Below are positions 1 to 8,482 of a stretch of 64,000 nucleotides of DNA, piece by piece; the first letter of the stretch is position 1, and every line of letters begins with the position of its first letter. Made by a program: the position numbers and the translations under genes. Source of the stretch: Nocardia fusca NBRC 14340 (lineage in GTDB: Bacteria; Actinomycetota; Actinomycetes; Mycobacteriales; Mycobacteriaceae). The notes under the pieces are model-generated. The model had not been told where the DNA came from, made no database searches, and was given only the letters and a program-made list of their open reading frames with translations. The DNA lies in contig NZ_BDCU01000008.1 in the NCBI RefSeq assembly GCF_001618425.1, forward strand, positions 1 to 64,000. The letters run 5' to 3'.

Positions 1-90
1 CGAACGCGGAGGAACGCAAAGAGCGCACGGCCGGAGCGAACGCGGAGGAACGCAAAGAGCGCACGGCCGGAGCGAACGCGGAGGAACGCA
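1..90. repeat. 36-bp tandem repeat, 2.5 copies, at window edge
   Basis: Two identical 36-bp units lie at 1-36 and 37-72, and the first 18 bp of a third at 73-90. Each unit begins CGAACGCGGAGGAACGCA. The array may continue to the left of the window. It sits beyond the cspA terminator and no convincing coding frame runs through it. The unit is a multiple of three, so an in-frame 12-residue repeat at the end of an unseen gene cannot be excluded. Confidence 0.85.
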
Positions 91-102
91 TACTCCACAT
101 AT

Positions 103-144
103 AGTTCGTCCCTCGCTCCCGTTACGGGAGGCGAGGGACGAACT
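103..144 (-). terminator. cspA terminator hairpin
   Basis: AGTTCGTCCCTCGCTCCC pairs with its near-exact reverse complement (one bulged base) across a GTTAC loop. The hairpin lies 16 bp beyond the cspA stop codon on the same strand. It has no clear U tract, which is common in actinobacteria. Confidence 0.8.
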
Positions 145-159
145 GGGAGGTGGACTCGC

Positions 160-366
160 TCAGCTGAGCGCGCGAACTCCGGTGGCCTGGGGGCCCTTGG
201 TGCCCTGGCCAACCTCGAACTCGACCTTCTGATTTTCTTCGAGGGTACGGAAGCCCGAACCCTGGATCTCGGAATAGTGGACGAAGACGTCCGCAGAGCC
301 GTCTTCGGGCGCGATGAAGCCGAAGCCCTTCTCCGCGTTGAACCACTTCACAGTTCCCTGTGCCAT
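160..366 (-). CDS. cspA: cold shock protein CspA
   Basis: A 68-residue single cold-shock domain, the normal length for the family. It starts [20 protein letters not shown] and contains RNP1 (KGFGFI) and RNP2 (VFVHYS), the aromatic and basic surface that binds single-stranded nucleic acid. The family acts in the cytoplasm as an RNA chaperone. The ATG is preceded by AAGGA. A hairpin terminator follows, so the gene is probably monocistronic. Position next to the divergent helicase matches M. tuberculosis Rv3648c-Rv3649. Confidence 0.96.
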   Translation of the reverse strand: MAQGTVKWFNAEKGFGFIAPEDGSADVFVHYSEIQGSGFRTLEENQKVEFEVGQGTKGPQATGVRALS

Positions 367-799
367 TCTGTTCCTTCTCTTTTCTTACTGGGAACGGCGG
401 ACAACTGGGTTTCGTCCACCGGGCCTGTTGCGGTCGGCGTTACTCTGGACTCCTATGGGGGGCCAACGTATGCCGTTCGCAACATCGATCCTGCCAGGGT
501 TAGGACTTTGCATCCGTCCCTCGAACACAGAAGCTTGCGACCGAGAACCAGTGAACCATGTCTTTGGGAAATTCAACAGCGGAGTTACCGACAATTTGCA
601 AAAAAAATGATCTCGCGAATGCGGGGGTAAGGGTTAGTCCGTCCGAATCTGAACCTCCGGTATGTTTGCCTTCCGATAACCAGCGCCCGGACCGCGTACC
701 CGGTTGTGACCCAGATCGCTATTGGGTATCGAACTCGCAGGTGACACGAGGCGGACGGCGGTGTTTCACATTGTTCGAAGACCCGGAAGGCGCCCAGGC
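367..799. other. intergenic region between cspA and helicase
   Basis: Divergent spacer holding both promoters. It is less GC-rich than the genes around it. Cold-shock genes often have a long 5' untranslated leader and there is room for one here, but no promoter box or riboswitch could be assigned with confidence. Open frames inside it on both strands lack ribosome-binding sites and similarity and look like chance ORFs. Confidence 0.6.
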
Positions 800-3196
800 A
801 TGACCCGAGAGATCCGGCGCGATCCGTCCTATGGGCGATCGTTGCTGAATCGTGTCCTCGACGGCGTTCCGGCCACTGATTCGCGTCTGACCCATATCGC
901 CGAGATACCCGGCCGGGCCGCCACACCGGCCGATTGGCCGGCCTGGTCGGCACCGGAAGTTGTGAACGCGCTGCGTGCGGAAGGTATCGAAGCACCGTGG
1001 AGCCACCAGGCGACCACCGCCGACCAGGCCGCCGGTGGACAGCACGTAGTGGTGGCGACCGGGACGGCGTCCGGAAAATCGCTCGGATACCAGCTCCCCG
1101 TTCTCACCGCACTGCACGAGGACCAGCGGGCGACCGCGCTGTATCTGGCCCCGACCAAGGCGCTGGGCGCCGATCAGCTCCGAATGGTCGGCGAACTCAC
1201 CCGGCACGGATCCCTGCGCCGGATCCCCGTCGCCGCCTACGACGGCGACACCCCCACCGAGATCCGGCAGTGGGTGCGCGCCGAGGCCCGCTGGCTCTTC
1301 ACCAACCCGGACATGCTGCACCTGAGCCTGCTGCGCTCGCATCGCAGCTGGTCACGCTTTTTCCGCCGGCTGCGCTACGTAGTGGTCGACGAGTGCCACG
1401 CCTACCGGGGACTGTTCGGTTCCCATGTGGCGCTGGTCCTGCGCCGCCTGCGCCGGCTGGCGGCCCACTACGGCGCCGATCCGGTATTCGTCCTCTGCTC
1501 CGCGACGGCGGCCGATCCGGCCGCGGCAGCGTCCAGGCTGGTCGGCGCCGACTGCGTGGCGGTGACCGAGGACGGGTCGCCGCGCGGGCCGCGCACCGTC
1601 GCGTTCTGGGAACCGCCGCTGCTCACCGCGGTGACCGGGGAGAACGGTGCGCCCGTGCGGCTCGGCGCCACCACGGAGGCGGCACGTATCACCGCCGACC
1701 TGGTCCTGGAGGGAGCGCGGACGCTGACCTTCGCGCGGTCGCGCCGGGCGGCCGAGCTGATCGCCGTCCACACCCGGCAGCGCCTCACCGAAATCGACCC
1801 CGAACTGGCAGAACGTGTCGCCGCCTACCGCGGTGGATATCTGCCCGAGGACCGGCGCGCCCTGGAGGCCGGGCTTTCGAACGGGTCCCTGCTGGCCGCG
1901 GCGACCACGAATGCCCTGGAACTCGGGGTGGACATCGCCGGCCTGGACGCCGTGGTCCTGGCCGGATTTCCCGGCACGGTCGCCTCGTTCCGCCAGCAGA
2001 TCGGCCGGGCCGGGCGCCGGACGCAGGGCGCACTGGCCCTGCTGGTGGCCCGCGACGACCCCCTGGACACCTATCTCGTGCACCATCCCGAAGCCCTGCT
2101 GGACCGCCCGGTCGAAGCGAGCATCATCGATCCCTCGAACCCGTATGTACTCGGTCCGCAACTGCTCTGCGCGGCCATGGAACTGCCCATCGCCGACGAG
2201 GAGGCCCGAGCGTTCGGCGCCCCTGGAGTACTTACAGAATTAGCAGGTCAGGGGCTTGTCCGGCGACGAGAAGCCGCAGGCGGCAGCCGGTGGTTCTATA
2301 CGGGCGCCGAACCGCCGCACGCTGAGGTCGACGTCCGCGGTGGCATCGGTACCCAGGTCGCGATCGTGGTGGCCGAGACGGGACGCCTCCTCGGCACGGC
2401 GGACGCCGGAAGGGCCCCGGCCACCCTGCACGAAGGTGCCGTCCACCTGCACCAGGGCGAAAGTTATGTGGTCGAGGAACTGGACCTCGAAGGCGGTGTC
2501 GCCCTGGTCCGCGCCGATACCCCGGGCTGGACCACCAGTGCCCGCCGGATCACCTCGCTCACGCTGGACGCGATGCGCGAGAGCACGACCTTCGGCGAGG
2601 TCACCGCGGCTTTCGCGGACGTGACGGTACGCAGCCAGGTGGTGGGCTACCTGCGCACCCTGGTCACCGGGGAGGTCCTCGACCTGGTGGAACTCGACCT
2701 GCCCGAGCAGACACTGCCCACCACCGCCGTGCTATACACCGTGACGCCGGAACTGCTGGGCCGAGCCGGGATCGATGCCGCGGCGGTACCGGGCGCCCTG
2801 CATGCCGCCGAACACGCGGCGATCGGCTTGTTGCCGCTGGTGGCGACCTGTGACCGATGGGATATCGGCGGGGTTTCCACAGCTCAGCACGCCGATACCG
2901 GTCTGCCCACAGTTTTCGTGTACGACGGGCAGCCCGGCGGGGCGGGGTTCGCCGAGCGCGGCTACACGATGCTGCGGCACTGGCTCTCCGCCACCCTGGC
3001 GGCGGTCGAGGCGTGCTCCTGCCGTAGCGGGTGCCCATCCTGCGTACAGTCGCCCAAATGCGGGAACGGCAATGATCCCCTCGAAAAAGCGGGGGCGATC
3101 CGGTTGTTGACCGCGATTCTCGCTGAGCTGACGGGCGGAGAGCGTCGATGCACCGCGACTATGGGGCAACCTGGTGGTCAGGGCGTTGCCGGGTGA
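800..3196 (+). CDS. MrfA/YprA-like superfamily 2 DEAD/DEAH-box helicase
   Basis: A 798-residue helicase. Walker A (GTASGKS) is near residue 88, the DECH box (VVVDECHAYRG) near 197 and motif VI (QIGRAGRR) near 400. The C-terminus carries a zinc-type cluster of five cysteines (CSCRSGCPSC, then C six residues on) near 738-754. This arrangement is that of the MrfA (YprA) family, linked in Bacillus to mitomycin-lesion repair. M. tuberculosis Rv3649 sits in the same place. I chose ATG 800, with GGAAGG about 10 nt upstream, over an in-frame TTG at 722 whose extra residues look non-native. Function in this organism is inferred from the family. Confidence 0.9.
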   Translation: MTREIRRDPSYGRSLLNRVLDGVPATDSRLTHIAEIPGRAATPADWPAWSAPEVVNALRAEGIEAPWSHQATTADQAAGGQHVVVATGTASGKSLGYQLPVLTALHEDQRATALYLAPTKALGADQLRMVGELTRHGSLRRIPVAAYDGDTPTEIRQWVRAEARWLFTNPDMLHLSLLRSHRSWSRFFRRLRYVVVDECHAYRGLFGSHVALVLRRLRRLAAHYGADPVFVLCSATAADPAAAASRLVGADCVAVTEDGSPRGPRTVAFWEPPLLTAVTGENGAPVRLGATTEAARITADLVLEGARTLTFARSRRAAELIAVHTRQRLTEIDPELAERVAAYRGGYLPEDRRALEAGLSNGSLLAAATTNALELGVDIAGLDAVVLAGFPGTVASFRQQIGRAGRRTQGALALLVARDDPLDTYLVHHPEALLDRPVEASIIDPSNPYVLGPQLLCAAMELPIADEEARAFGAPGVLTELAGQGLVRRREAAGGSRWFYTGAEPPHAEVDVRGGIGTQVAIVVAETGRLLGTADAGRAPATLHEGAVHLHQGESYVVEELDLEGGVALVRADTPGWTTSARRITSLTLDAMRESTTFGEVTAAFADVTVRSQVVGYLRTLVTGEVLDLVELDLPEQTLPTTAVLYTVTPELLGRAGIDAAAVPGALHAAEHAAIGLLPLVATCDRWDIGGVSTAQHADTGLPTVFVYDGQPGGAGFAERGYTMLRHWLSATLAAVEACSCRSGCPSCVQSPKCGNGNDPLEKAGAIRLLTAILAELTGGERRCTATMGQPGGQGVAG

Positions 3197-3406
3197 GCCG
3201 GAGCGTGCACAGTACGCCCGCCGGGCCATCGAATTAAGAGGATAAGCATCATATTAACTGCATTGTTGCTAAAGAACCGGTCGGTAGCTACACAGGCCCC
3301 TTTCGTATCAATTCCGGAACAAATGATGAATGCGGATAACGGGCCATTAATTGCCGTCGCTAAGTGAATAGAGTATTCGCCGTTAACAAAATTCGGCATA
3401 GCGCGA
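3197..3406. other. AT-rich intergenic stretch
   Basis: From about 3230 to 3400 the sequence is markedly AT-rich compared with its surroundings (for example GAATTAAGAGGATAAGC). A minus-strand frame starting at ATG 3399 could encode 73 residues, but its codon use is unlike the neighbours, it has no convincing ribosome-binding site and it runs into the helicase 3' end. I treat the stretch as noncoding. Confidence 0.5.
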
Positions 3407-3862
3407 TCACGTCGCTTCTCCGACCGGCCCGGCTCTCGCAACCGCTCGTATACTCCGCGTCCCGAACGGACCCAACGGTACTTTTTCTTCGACCGTGATC
3501 ACAGCATCCCAGCCGTCTATCTCGCACCGTGCGAGATGAGCCGCCATACGCCGGCCGAGTGATTCCGCCGCCGCACATCCGGCTTCCGCGCCGTTCCACA
3601 GTTCCGCCGCGGCGGCCAAGGCGGCGAGATCCGCCGCGGCCTGCGCCCGGTGCCGCGCCACGACCACCCCGCCGAACTGGACGACGAGCACGGTCACCAC
3701 GATCAAGCCCGCGAGCGCCAGACATGCCGTGACCGTCGCCGAGCCTTCCTCTCCTTCCGGATGCCGTGTCCGATACCCGATCGGACCGGGGGGCCGAGCC
3801 GCCCGGACCGCACGCACGCAGCGCGCACCCCGATCCGGCGGCATTCGGCTTCGTTGGCTCAC
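3407..3862 (-). CDS. TadE-like pseudopilin, Rv3654c type
   Basis: A 151-residue protein. A basic, probably cytoplasmic N-terminus is followed by a pilin-like motif (GEEGSATVTACLALAGL) and one hydrophobic helix at about 40-70, then a soluble domain with Ala-rich heptads. This is the layout of TadE-like minor pilins of actinobacterial Tad loci. It is the last gene of the minus-strand operon. Its GTG start overlaps the stop of the preceding tadE gene (GTGA), implying coupled translation. The N-terminal 35 residues are poorly conserved in this family, so an internal start is possible. Confidence 0.75.
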   Translation of the reverse strand: MSQRSRMPPDRGARCVRAVRAARPPGPIGYRTRHPEGEEGSATVTACLALAGLIVVTVLVVQFGGVVVARHRAQAAADLAALAAAAELWNGAEAGCAAAESLGRRMAAHLARCEIDGWDAVITVEEKVPLGPFGTRSIRAVARAGPVGEAT

Positions 3863-4269
3863 GGGCCCGGATCCGGCTCGGTCGCGGCCACCGACTCGGC
3901 GCGCAGCCGGAGAACCGGTAACAGCGGAGTATCGGACGCTACGACAGCGATCACCCGACCGCCCTCGTAGCGCACCGAGATATCCGCCCCCTCCGGTGCC
4001 ACCCCGCGCGCGGCGACCTCCGCGGCACCGCGATCGCCACGGGCGGCCAGCCGGGCCGCCTCACGCGCGGCATCCACGCACCGCACCTGGGTCACCGCCG
4101 CGAGCACCGCTCCCACACACAACGTGGCGGTAGCGGCGATCGCGGCGAGTGCGATCGCCGCTTCGACGGTCACCGACCCGGTCTCGCCGGTGACCGGGCG
4201 CCGGAACGCACCGCCGGCCCCTTTGCCGTCGACGGCGCCGGCGTCCGGTGGGCCGACCGGATACCTCAG
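3859..4269 (-). CDS. TadE family pseudopilin with non-standard start
   Basis: The frame encodes the TadE-type motif GETGSVTVEAAIALAAIA: cleavage site, Glu at +5 and a hydrophobic helix. A Cys-containing soluble domain ending TEPDPGP follows. Downstream of the previous gene's stop there is no ATG or TTG in frame. The only GTG (4173) falls inside the pilin motif and would remove the cleavage site. A CTG at 4269 overlaps the upstream TGA as CTGA, like the ATGA/GTGA couplings elsewhere in this operon, and gives 136 residues, so I use it provisionally. A start inside the upstream gene is the alternative. The gene matches Rv3655c by position. Confidence 0.65.
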   Translation of the reverse strand: MRYPVGPPDAGAVDGKGAGGAFRRPVTGETGSVTVEAAIALAAIAATATLCVGAVLAAVTQVRCVDAAREAARLAARGDRGAAEVAARGVAPEGADISVRYEGGRVIAVVASDTPLLPVLRLRAESVAATEPDPGP

Positions 4270-4508
4270 ACGCTGGTGTTCAGCGCCTTCTCGATAATTC
4301 CGGTCAGCGCGTCGGGGATGCTCTCGCCGGTCACCACGGTGTACAACACCGCGCCGAAAGCGGCCGCGGCGATGGTCCCGATCGCGTACTCGACGGTGCT
4401 CATCCCCTCCTCCTCCGACAGCACGCGCAGCAGCCGAGCGTTCGCCCTTCGCCATGCTCCCCGCATCACATCCCGTGCGTTCCACATCGTCGTTCGGCTC
4501 ATCAGCAC
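4266..4508 (-). CDS. Flp-like pilin, DUF4244 family
   Basis: An 80-residue protein with a basic leader, then EEGMSTVEYAIGTIAAAAFG. This is a class III signal-like site (Gly35 before Met36, Glu at +5, Tyr at +6) followed by one hydrophobic helix. These are the hallmarks of Flp/Tad-type pilins, and DUF4244 proteins occupy this slot in actinobacterial Tad-like loci (Rv3656c). It is probably the major subunit of the filament or pseudopilus. No prepilin peptidase gene is visible in the window, so processing would need an enzyme encoded elsewhere. Confidence 0.8.
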   Translation of the reverse strand: MLMSRTTMWNARDVMRGAWRRANARLLRVLSEEEGMSTVEYAIGTIAAAAFGAVLYTVVTGESIPDALTGIIEKALNTSV

Positions 4509-4583
4509 CCCGACCCCCTCTCTCCTCGGCTCGCACAGCCGTTCCGTACGAGCACATCTCGATATCCGCCGTCGGCCGCGGAG

Positions 4584-5180
4584 TCACAGCAGGCCCCCGC
4601 CGAGCACCCCACCCGCCAGGCCGATGATCACCGGCACGATGCCGAGGCAGATGAACGCCGGTAGGAAGCACAGGCCCAAGGGTCCGCCGATCAGGACGCC
4701 GGCCCGTTCGGCCCGCGCGGTCGCCGCTTCCTCCACCTGGGTGCGGCGCTCCTCGGCGAGTTCGCCGATGGCCGCGGCCAGTGACGAGCCCGAGCGGGCC
4801 GAACGTCGCGCCAGCCGGGCGAGCGCGTCGAATTCGGGAGCGCTGGGGCCGCCGGTCTCGGTGGGAGCCCACGCCACGGCCGGGTCGGCACCGAGGGCGA
4901 GCAGATCGGCCACCCGCTGCAGCCGATCCGCCAGCGAATCGGCTGCGGCCGGCGCGACCGCGCGCAGCGCGGCGGCGGTCGGCAAACCGGCCCGTAGACA
5001 GGCGGCCAGCAGATCGAACAGCGTCGCGATCGCGACCGGGTCGGCGGCCGCGACGGGTTTCCGGGACCGCACCCACCGGGGAGCCGTGCCGGGGCTCAAC
5101 CGGGCGACCGCGGGCGCCGGGGCCGGTATCAACAGTATTGCTGCCGACAGCAGGATGAACGGCCAGCCGTGAATCGGCAT
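4584..5180 (-). CDS. tadC: TadC-like inner-membrane platform protein (T2SS F family)
   Basis: A 198-residue protein with an N-terminal membrane segment (GWPFILLSAAILLIPAPAPA), a helical cytoplasmic T2SSF domain (residues about 40-150) and a C-terminal hydrophobic region ending GGVLGGGLL. It is the second half of the GspF-like platform of Tad secretion (Rv3657c type). ATG 5180 is preceded by AAAGGAAT at good spacing. The frame extends upstream to 5411, but that part overlaps tadB and has unnatural composition, so I left it out. Confidence 0.82.
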   Translation of the reverse strand: MPIHGWPFILLSAAILLIPAPAPAVARLSPGTAPRWVRSRKPVAAADPVAIATLFDLLAACLRAGLPTAAALRAVAPAAADSLADRLQRVADLLALGADPAVAWAPTETGGPSAPEFDALARLARRSARSGSSLAAAIGELAEERRTQVEEAATARAERAGVLIGGPLGLCFLPAFICLGIVPVIIGLAGGVLGGGLL

Positions 5181-5358
5181 CGCATTCCTTTCGGTGTCGT
5201 TCGATGAGGCCGACCGGGCGGACATCGATCCGGCGCAGTCCGCATCCGCCGAATCGGATTCGGTGGATCTGCCCGAGGCGCCGCTTCGCATACCGGGTGT
5301 CCCCCGCCGGAAGAAGGTCCACGTGGCGGCGCGTCGGATGGAGTCGGCATGTCCGGGT

Positions 5359-6180
5359 TCACCGCGGGGCCACCCTCCAGGTGATTTCGTCCGCCCAGAG
5401 CACCCCGGCACAGGCCAGGCCGACGCCGAGCGGCAGGAGGAAGCGGCCCGCCGGAGAGATGAACAGCACCTGGAGCGGATGGGCCCCCATCAACTGCCCC
5501 AGACCGACACCCAGCACCGGTAGCGCCGCCAGAATCGCCGCGGTGGCGCGAGCCCCGGCCAGCGAAGCGTCGGTCCGGCTCCGGAATCCGATCCGGGCGG
5601 CGAGGTCGGCGCGGGCCGACGCCAGGAGTTCGGCCAGAGCCAGACCGTGCCGCTCGGCGACCTGCCAGGCATCGGCCACACGTCCCAGCTCGGCGGCGAT
5701 CACCGAGTCGGGACGGAGCAATCCCTCCGCACCGGACCCGCCCAGCCTGCTGCGCGCCGAACCGACCGCGAAGGCCGCCGCCGCGATACCGCCGCTCTCC
5801 CGGGCGGCGACCGCGGCCGCGGCACTCGGGTGCGCGCCCACGCGAAGTTCGGAGACCACGGCCTCGAGCCCGTCGAGAAGGTGTCCGCACTCGATGCGGT
5901 GCAGACGAACTCGGCGGGAGCGGCGCAGCCGCACCGCGACAGTGCCCGCGACGAGCAGCGCGGCCATCAGGCTGCCGCTCCCCAGTGCGAACGCCAGCGC
6001 ACATCCGATACCGCTCGCTCCGCGTATCACCCACCGCGTCGGAAAAGCGTGTGCTGTGCGGACTCCGAACACGCTGCCGAATCGCCGCCTGCCCACGGGA
6101 CCCGGTGCGAGCAACAGCGCCAGAGCGGTACATCCCAAAGCCGCCGCGACCGGGCCGACCGCTATCACGACCGGGAACAT
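5359..6180 (-). CDS. tadB: TadB-like inner-membrane platform protein (T2SS F family)
   Basis: A 273-residue protein with hydrophobic segments near residues 1-25 and 50-80, a GspF-like helical domain (HLLDGLEAVVSELRVGAHPS) and C-terminal membrane helices (PAGRFLLPLGVGLACAGVLW). It is the partner of TadC. The ATG at 6180 shares its A with the tadA stop (TGATG), so translation is coupled to the ATPase. A 178-bp gap with no recognised feature separates it from tadC. It matches Rv3658c by position. Confidence 0.82.
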   Translation of the reverse strand: MFPVVIAVGPVAAALGCTALALLLAPGPVGRRRFGSVFGVRTAHAFPTRWVIRGASGIGCALAFALGSGSLMAALLVAGTVAVRLRRSRRVRLHRIECGHLLDGLEAVVSELRVGAHPSAAAAVAARESGGIAAAAFAVGSARSRLGGSGAEGLLRPDSVIAAELGRVADAWQVAERHGLALAELLASARADLAARIGFRSRTDASLAGARATAAILAALPVLGVGLGQLMGAHPLQVLFISPAGRFLLPLGVGLACAGVLWADEITWRVAPR

Positions 6181-7379
6181 CACCCGGTCCGTTCCGCGAG
6201 CACAGCCTGCAGCACCCCGGCGGCAGGTGCCGGGCCGGCCGCGCGCCATGCCGGGCGGATCTCCACCCAGCCGGCGTTGTCCCGCTGCACCACACCGATT
6301 TCCGCGAGATACCGGAACCCGTCGGCGCGCCGCCGGACATGCAGCACCACGTGCACGGCGGCGGCCAATTGACTGTGGAGCGCCGGCCGGTCCATTCCGC
6401 CCAGCCCGGCCAGCGCCTCGAGCCGCGCGGTCACCTCCCGGATCGAATTGGCGTGAACCGTCCCCGCGCCGCCGTCGTGCCCGGTGTTCAACGCGGTGAG
6501 CAGGTCGACAACCTCCGCACCGCGCACTTCGCCGACCACTATGCGATCGGGACGCATACGCAACGCCTGCCGAACCAGATCACGCAAAGTGATCTCCCCC
6601 GCCCCTTCGATATTGGGCGGCCGGGCCACCAGCCGGACCACATGCGGGTGCGGCGGTGCGAGTTCGGCCGCGTCCTCGACGCAGATGATGCGCTCCCCCC
6701 GGTCCACCTCGGCGAGCAGCGCGGAGAGCAAGGTGGTCTTCCCCGCACCGGTGCCCCCGACCACGAGGAAGGCCAGGCGAGCGCGCACAATCTGTTGCAG
6801 CAGAACTTTCGCGCCGGACGGCACTGCGCCGGATCGGAAAAGTGCGTCCAGACCCTGGGTCGCCGGACGCAGGATCCGGAGCGACAGGCAGGTGCCACCG
6901 CGCGCGATGGGGGCGAGCACGGCGTGCAGCCGTACACCGAAGCTCTGCCCCAGTACCAGTTCCCGGCCGGACAACTGCCCGTCGACCCATGGCTGGGCAT
7001 CGTCGAGGCGACGGCCCGCCGAGAGGGCCAGGCGCTGTGCCAGCCGGCGCACGGCGGCTTCGTCGGGGAAGGTCGTCGAGGTCCGCTCGACCCCGCGGCC
7101 TCGATCGATCCACACCGCGTCCGGAGCGGTGACCAGCACATCGGCGACCGCGGGATCGTGCAGCAGCGGTTCGAGCACACCTGCTCCGGTGAGTTCGGTC
7201 TGCAGCAGCCGGAGGGCGCGCAGCAGGTCGGTATCCCCGAGCATGCCCCCGGCTTCGGCGCGGATGGCCGCCGCGACCCGTGCGGGTTCGGGTTCCGCGC
7301 GGTCTCCGGCCAGTCGTTCCCGAACCCGTTCCAGCAGTTCGGTCGTCACCACCCCGGGGTGTTCGGCGCCGGCGCTCAT
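6180..7379 (-). CDS. tadA: TadA/CpaF-type secretion ATPase
   Basis: A 399-residue hexameric secretion ATPase of the VirB11/PilT-like CpaF family, which powers pilus assembly at the cytoplasmic face. Walker A is GGTGAGKTT (about 208-216). The Asp box follows (CVEDAAEL), then Walker B (DRIVVGEVRG, 278-287) and a His box (GHDGGAGTVHANS, from 300). The N-terminal domain reads out of VLVTAPDAVWIDRG. ATG 7379 overlaps the stop of the upstream ssd gene (ATGA). It corresponds to Rv3659c. The far longer open frame upstream is noncoding read-through of the ssd region. Confidence 0.93.
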   Translation of the reverse strand: MSAGAEHPGVVTTELLERVRERLAGDRAEPEPARVAAAIRAEAGGMLGDTDLLRALRLLQTELTGAGVLEPLLHDPAVADVLVTAPDAVWIDRGRGVERTSTTFPDEAAVRRLAQRLALSAGRRLDDAQPWVDGQLSGRELVLGQSFGVRLHAVLAPIARGGTCLSLRILRPATQGLDALFRSGAVPSGAKVLLQQIVRARLAFLVVGGTGAGKTTLLSALLAEVDRGERIICVEDAAELAPPHPHVVRLVARPPNIEGAGEITLRDLVRQALRMRPDRIVVGEVRGAEVVDLLTALNTGHDGGAGTVHANSIREVTARLEALAGLGGMDRPALHSQLAAAVHVVLHVRRRADGFRYLAEIGVVQRDNAGWVEIRPAWRAAGPAPAAGVLQAVLAERTG

Positions 7380-8482
7380 CCGGCCCGCCGCGTATCGGGT
7401 GGGCTCAGCACCGCCAGTACCGCATCGCAGGCGTCCCGCAGGGGCCCGCGGCGTAGCCGCAGACCCCGGCGTTCGAGCCGGGCGGCCAGGCCCGGTTGCG
7501 CCCGGACCGCCGCCAGCAGCGGCAGTTCCAGGACGGCGGCGATATCGTGGCCGCGCAGGTTGCCGGGCGCCGGACCGCGCACCACGAGGCCGCGGTTGGG
7601 GTTGCGCTGCGCGATCCATTCCGCCGCGGCACCGGCTGCCGCCACCGCGCGCAGCTGCGCGGGCACGACGAGCACCACGAGATCGGCGGCATCGAGTATC
7701 CGGTCCGTATGCGGACCGCGCTCGCTGGAGATATCGCACACCACGAGATCGCCCGCGCCCCGCGCGGCTTCGACCACCGCGTGCACGGCGGCCGCGCCGA
7801 TGGGGCCGGTCCGGCCCCGGCCCCGGCCGCTGGACAGCACCGACAGCCCGCCGCCCGCGGCCGGGAGCGCATTGTGCAGTTCCGCCGCGGCAACCCGGCC
7901 GTCGTCCACGACCAGATCCGGCCAGCGCAGGCCCGGCGCGCCTTCGATGCCGAGCAGCAGATCGAGGCCTCCGCCGCGGGGCGCGCCGTCGACCAGCACC
8001 GTATGCGGCCGGAACCCGGCGGTGGCCGAGCGCAGCGCGGTCGCGGCGGCGAGGACTGATGCCCCGGCGCCGCCGCCCGCACCGGCCAGGGCGATCACGA
8101 CTCCGCCGTCGGTGCGCTGTTCTCCGTATTCGGCGAATTTCTCGATGAGCCCGACCGCGGCGGCCGGGAGAGCGAGCACCTGTTCTGCTCCGATCACCGC
8201 GGCCGCCTGCCAATCGGCCAGCCCGGGTTCACCGTCGGTGACGGTCACCACGCCACTGCGCCGTGGGGGCGCCGTACCCGCGGACACCACGGCGGCCTCG
8301 GTGTCGAGCACCACGAGTGGTGCCGCCGACCAGGGATGCCTGCCGACCGGCGCCTCGGCTTCGTCGATTCGCCGGCCGGCCGCGGCGGCGACCCGGCGAA
8401 CTTCCTCGCGTAACCGGTCGTCCCGGATGAGCACCAGCACAGCGGGTGGCTCCCCGGTGGTGGGCGTCGCGTCGTGATCCAT
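7376..8482 (-). CDS. Ssd/CpaE-like MinD-family protein
   Basis: A 368-residue protein with an N-terminal receiver-like region (AVLVLIRDDRLREEV) and a C-terminal MinD/ParA-type domain. The P-loop is degenerate (LAGAGGGAGASVLAAATA): the usual Lys-Gly-Gly and Gly-Lys-Thr residues are absent, so ATP hydrolysis is doubtful. M. tuberculosis Rv3660c (Ssd, septum-site-determining protein) has the same position. CpaE/TadZ proteins localise Tad machines, so a positioning role for the Tad-like complex is equally plausible. I chose ATG 8482, which begins MDHDATPTTGEPP just before the folded domain. It is the first gene of the operon. Confidence 0.8.
   Translation of the reverse strand: MDHDATPTTGEPPAVLVLIRDDRLREEVRRVAAAAGRRIDEAEAPVGRHPWSAAPLVVLDTEAAVVSAGTAPPRRSGVVTVTDGEPGLADWQAAAVIGAEQVLALPAAAVGLIEKFAEYGEQRTDGGVVIALAGAGGGAGASVLAAATALRSATAGFRPHTVLVDGAPRGGGLDLLLGIEGAPGLRWPDLVVDDGRVAAAELHNALPAAGGGLSVLSSGRGRGRTGPIGAAAVHAVVEAARGAGDLVVCDISSERGPHTDRILDAADLVVLVVPAQLRAVAAAGAAAEWIAQRNPNRGLVVRGPAPGNLRGHDIAAVLELPLLAAVRAQPGLAARLERRGLRLRRGPLRDACDAVLAVLSPPDTRRAG

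Noticed and set aside
3178..3441. Minus-strand ORF of 73-87 residues in the AT-rich stretch
   Set aside because: Codon use is unlike the surroundings, the start is uncertain, and it overlaps genes at both ends.
4270..5322. Long open frame upstream of the TadE gene
   Set aside because: It is the unused frame opposite to and overlapping the real pilin and tadC genes. Only its 3' end encodes TadE.
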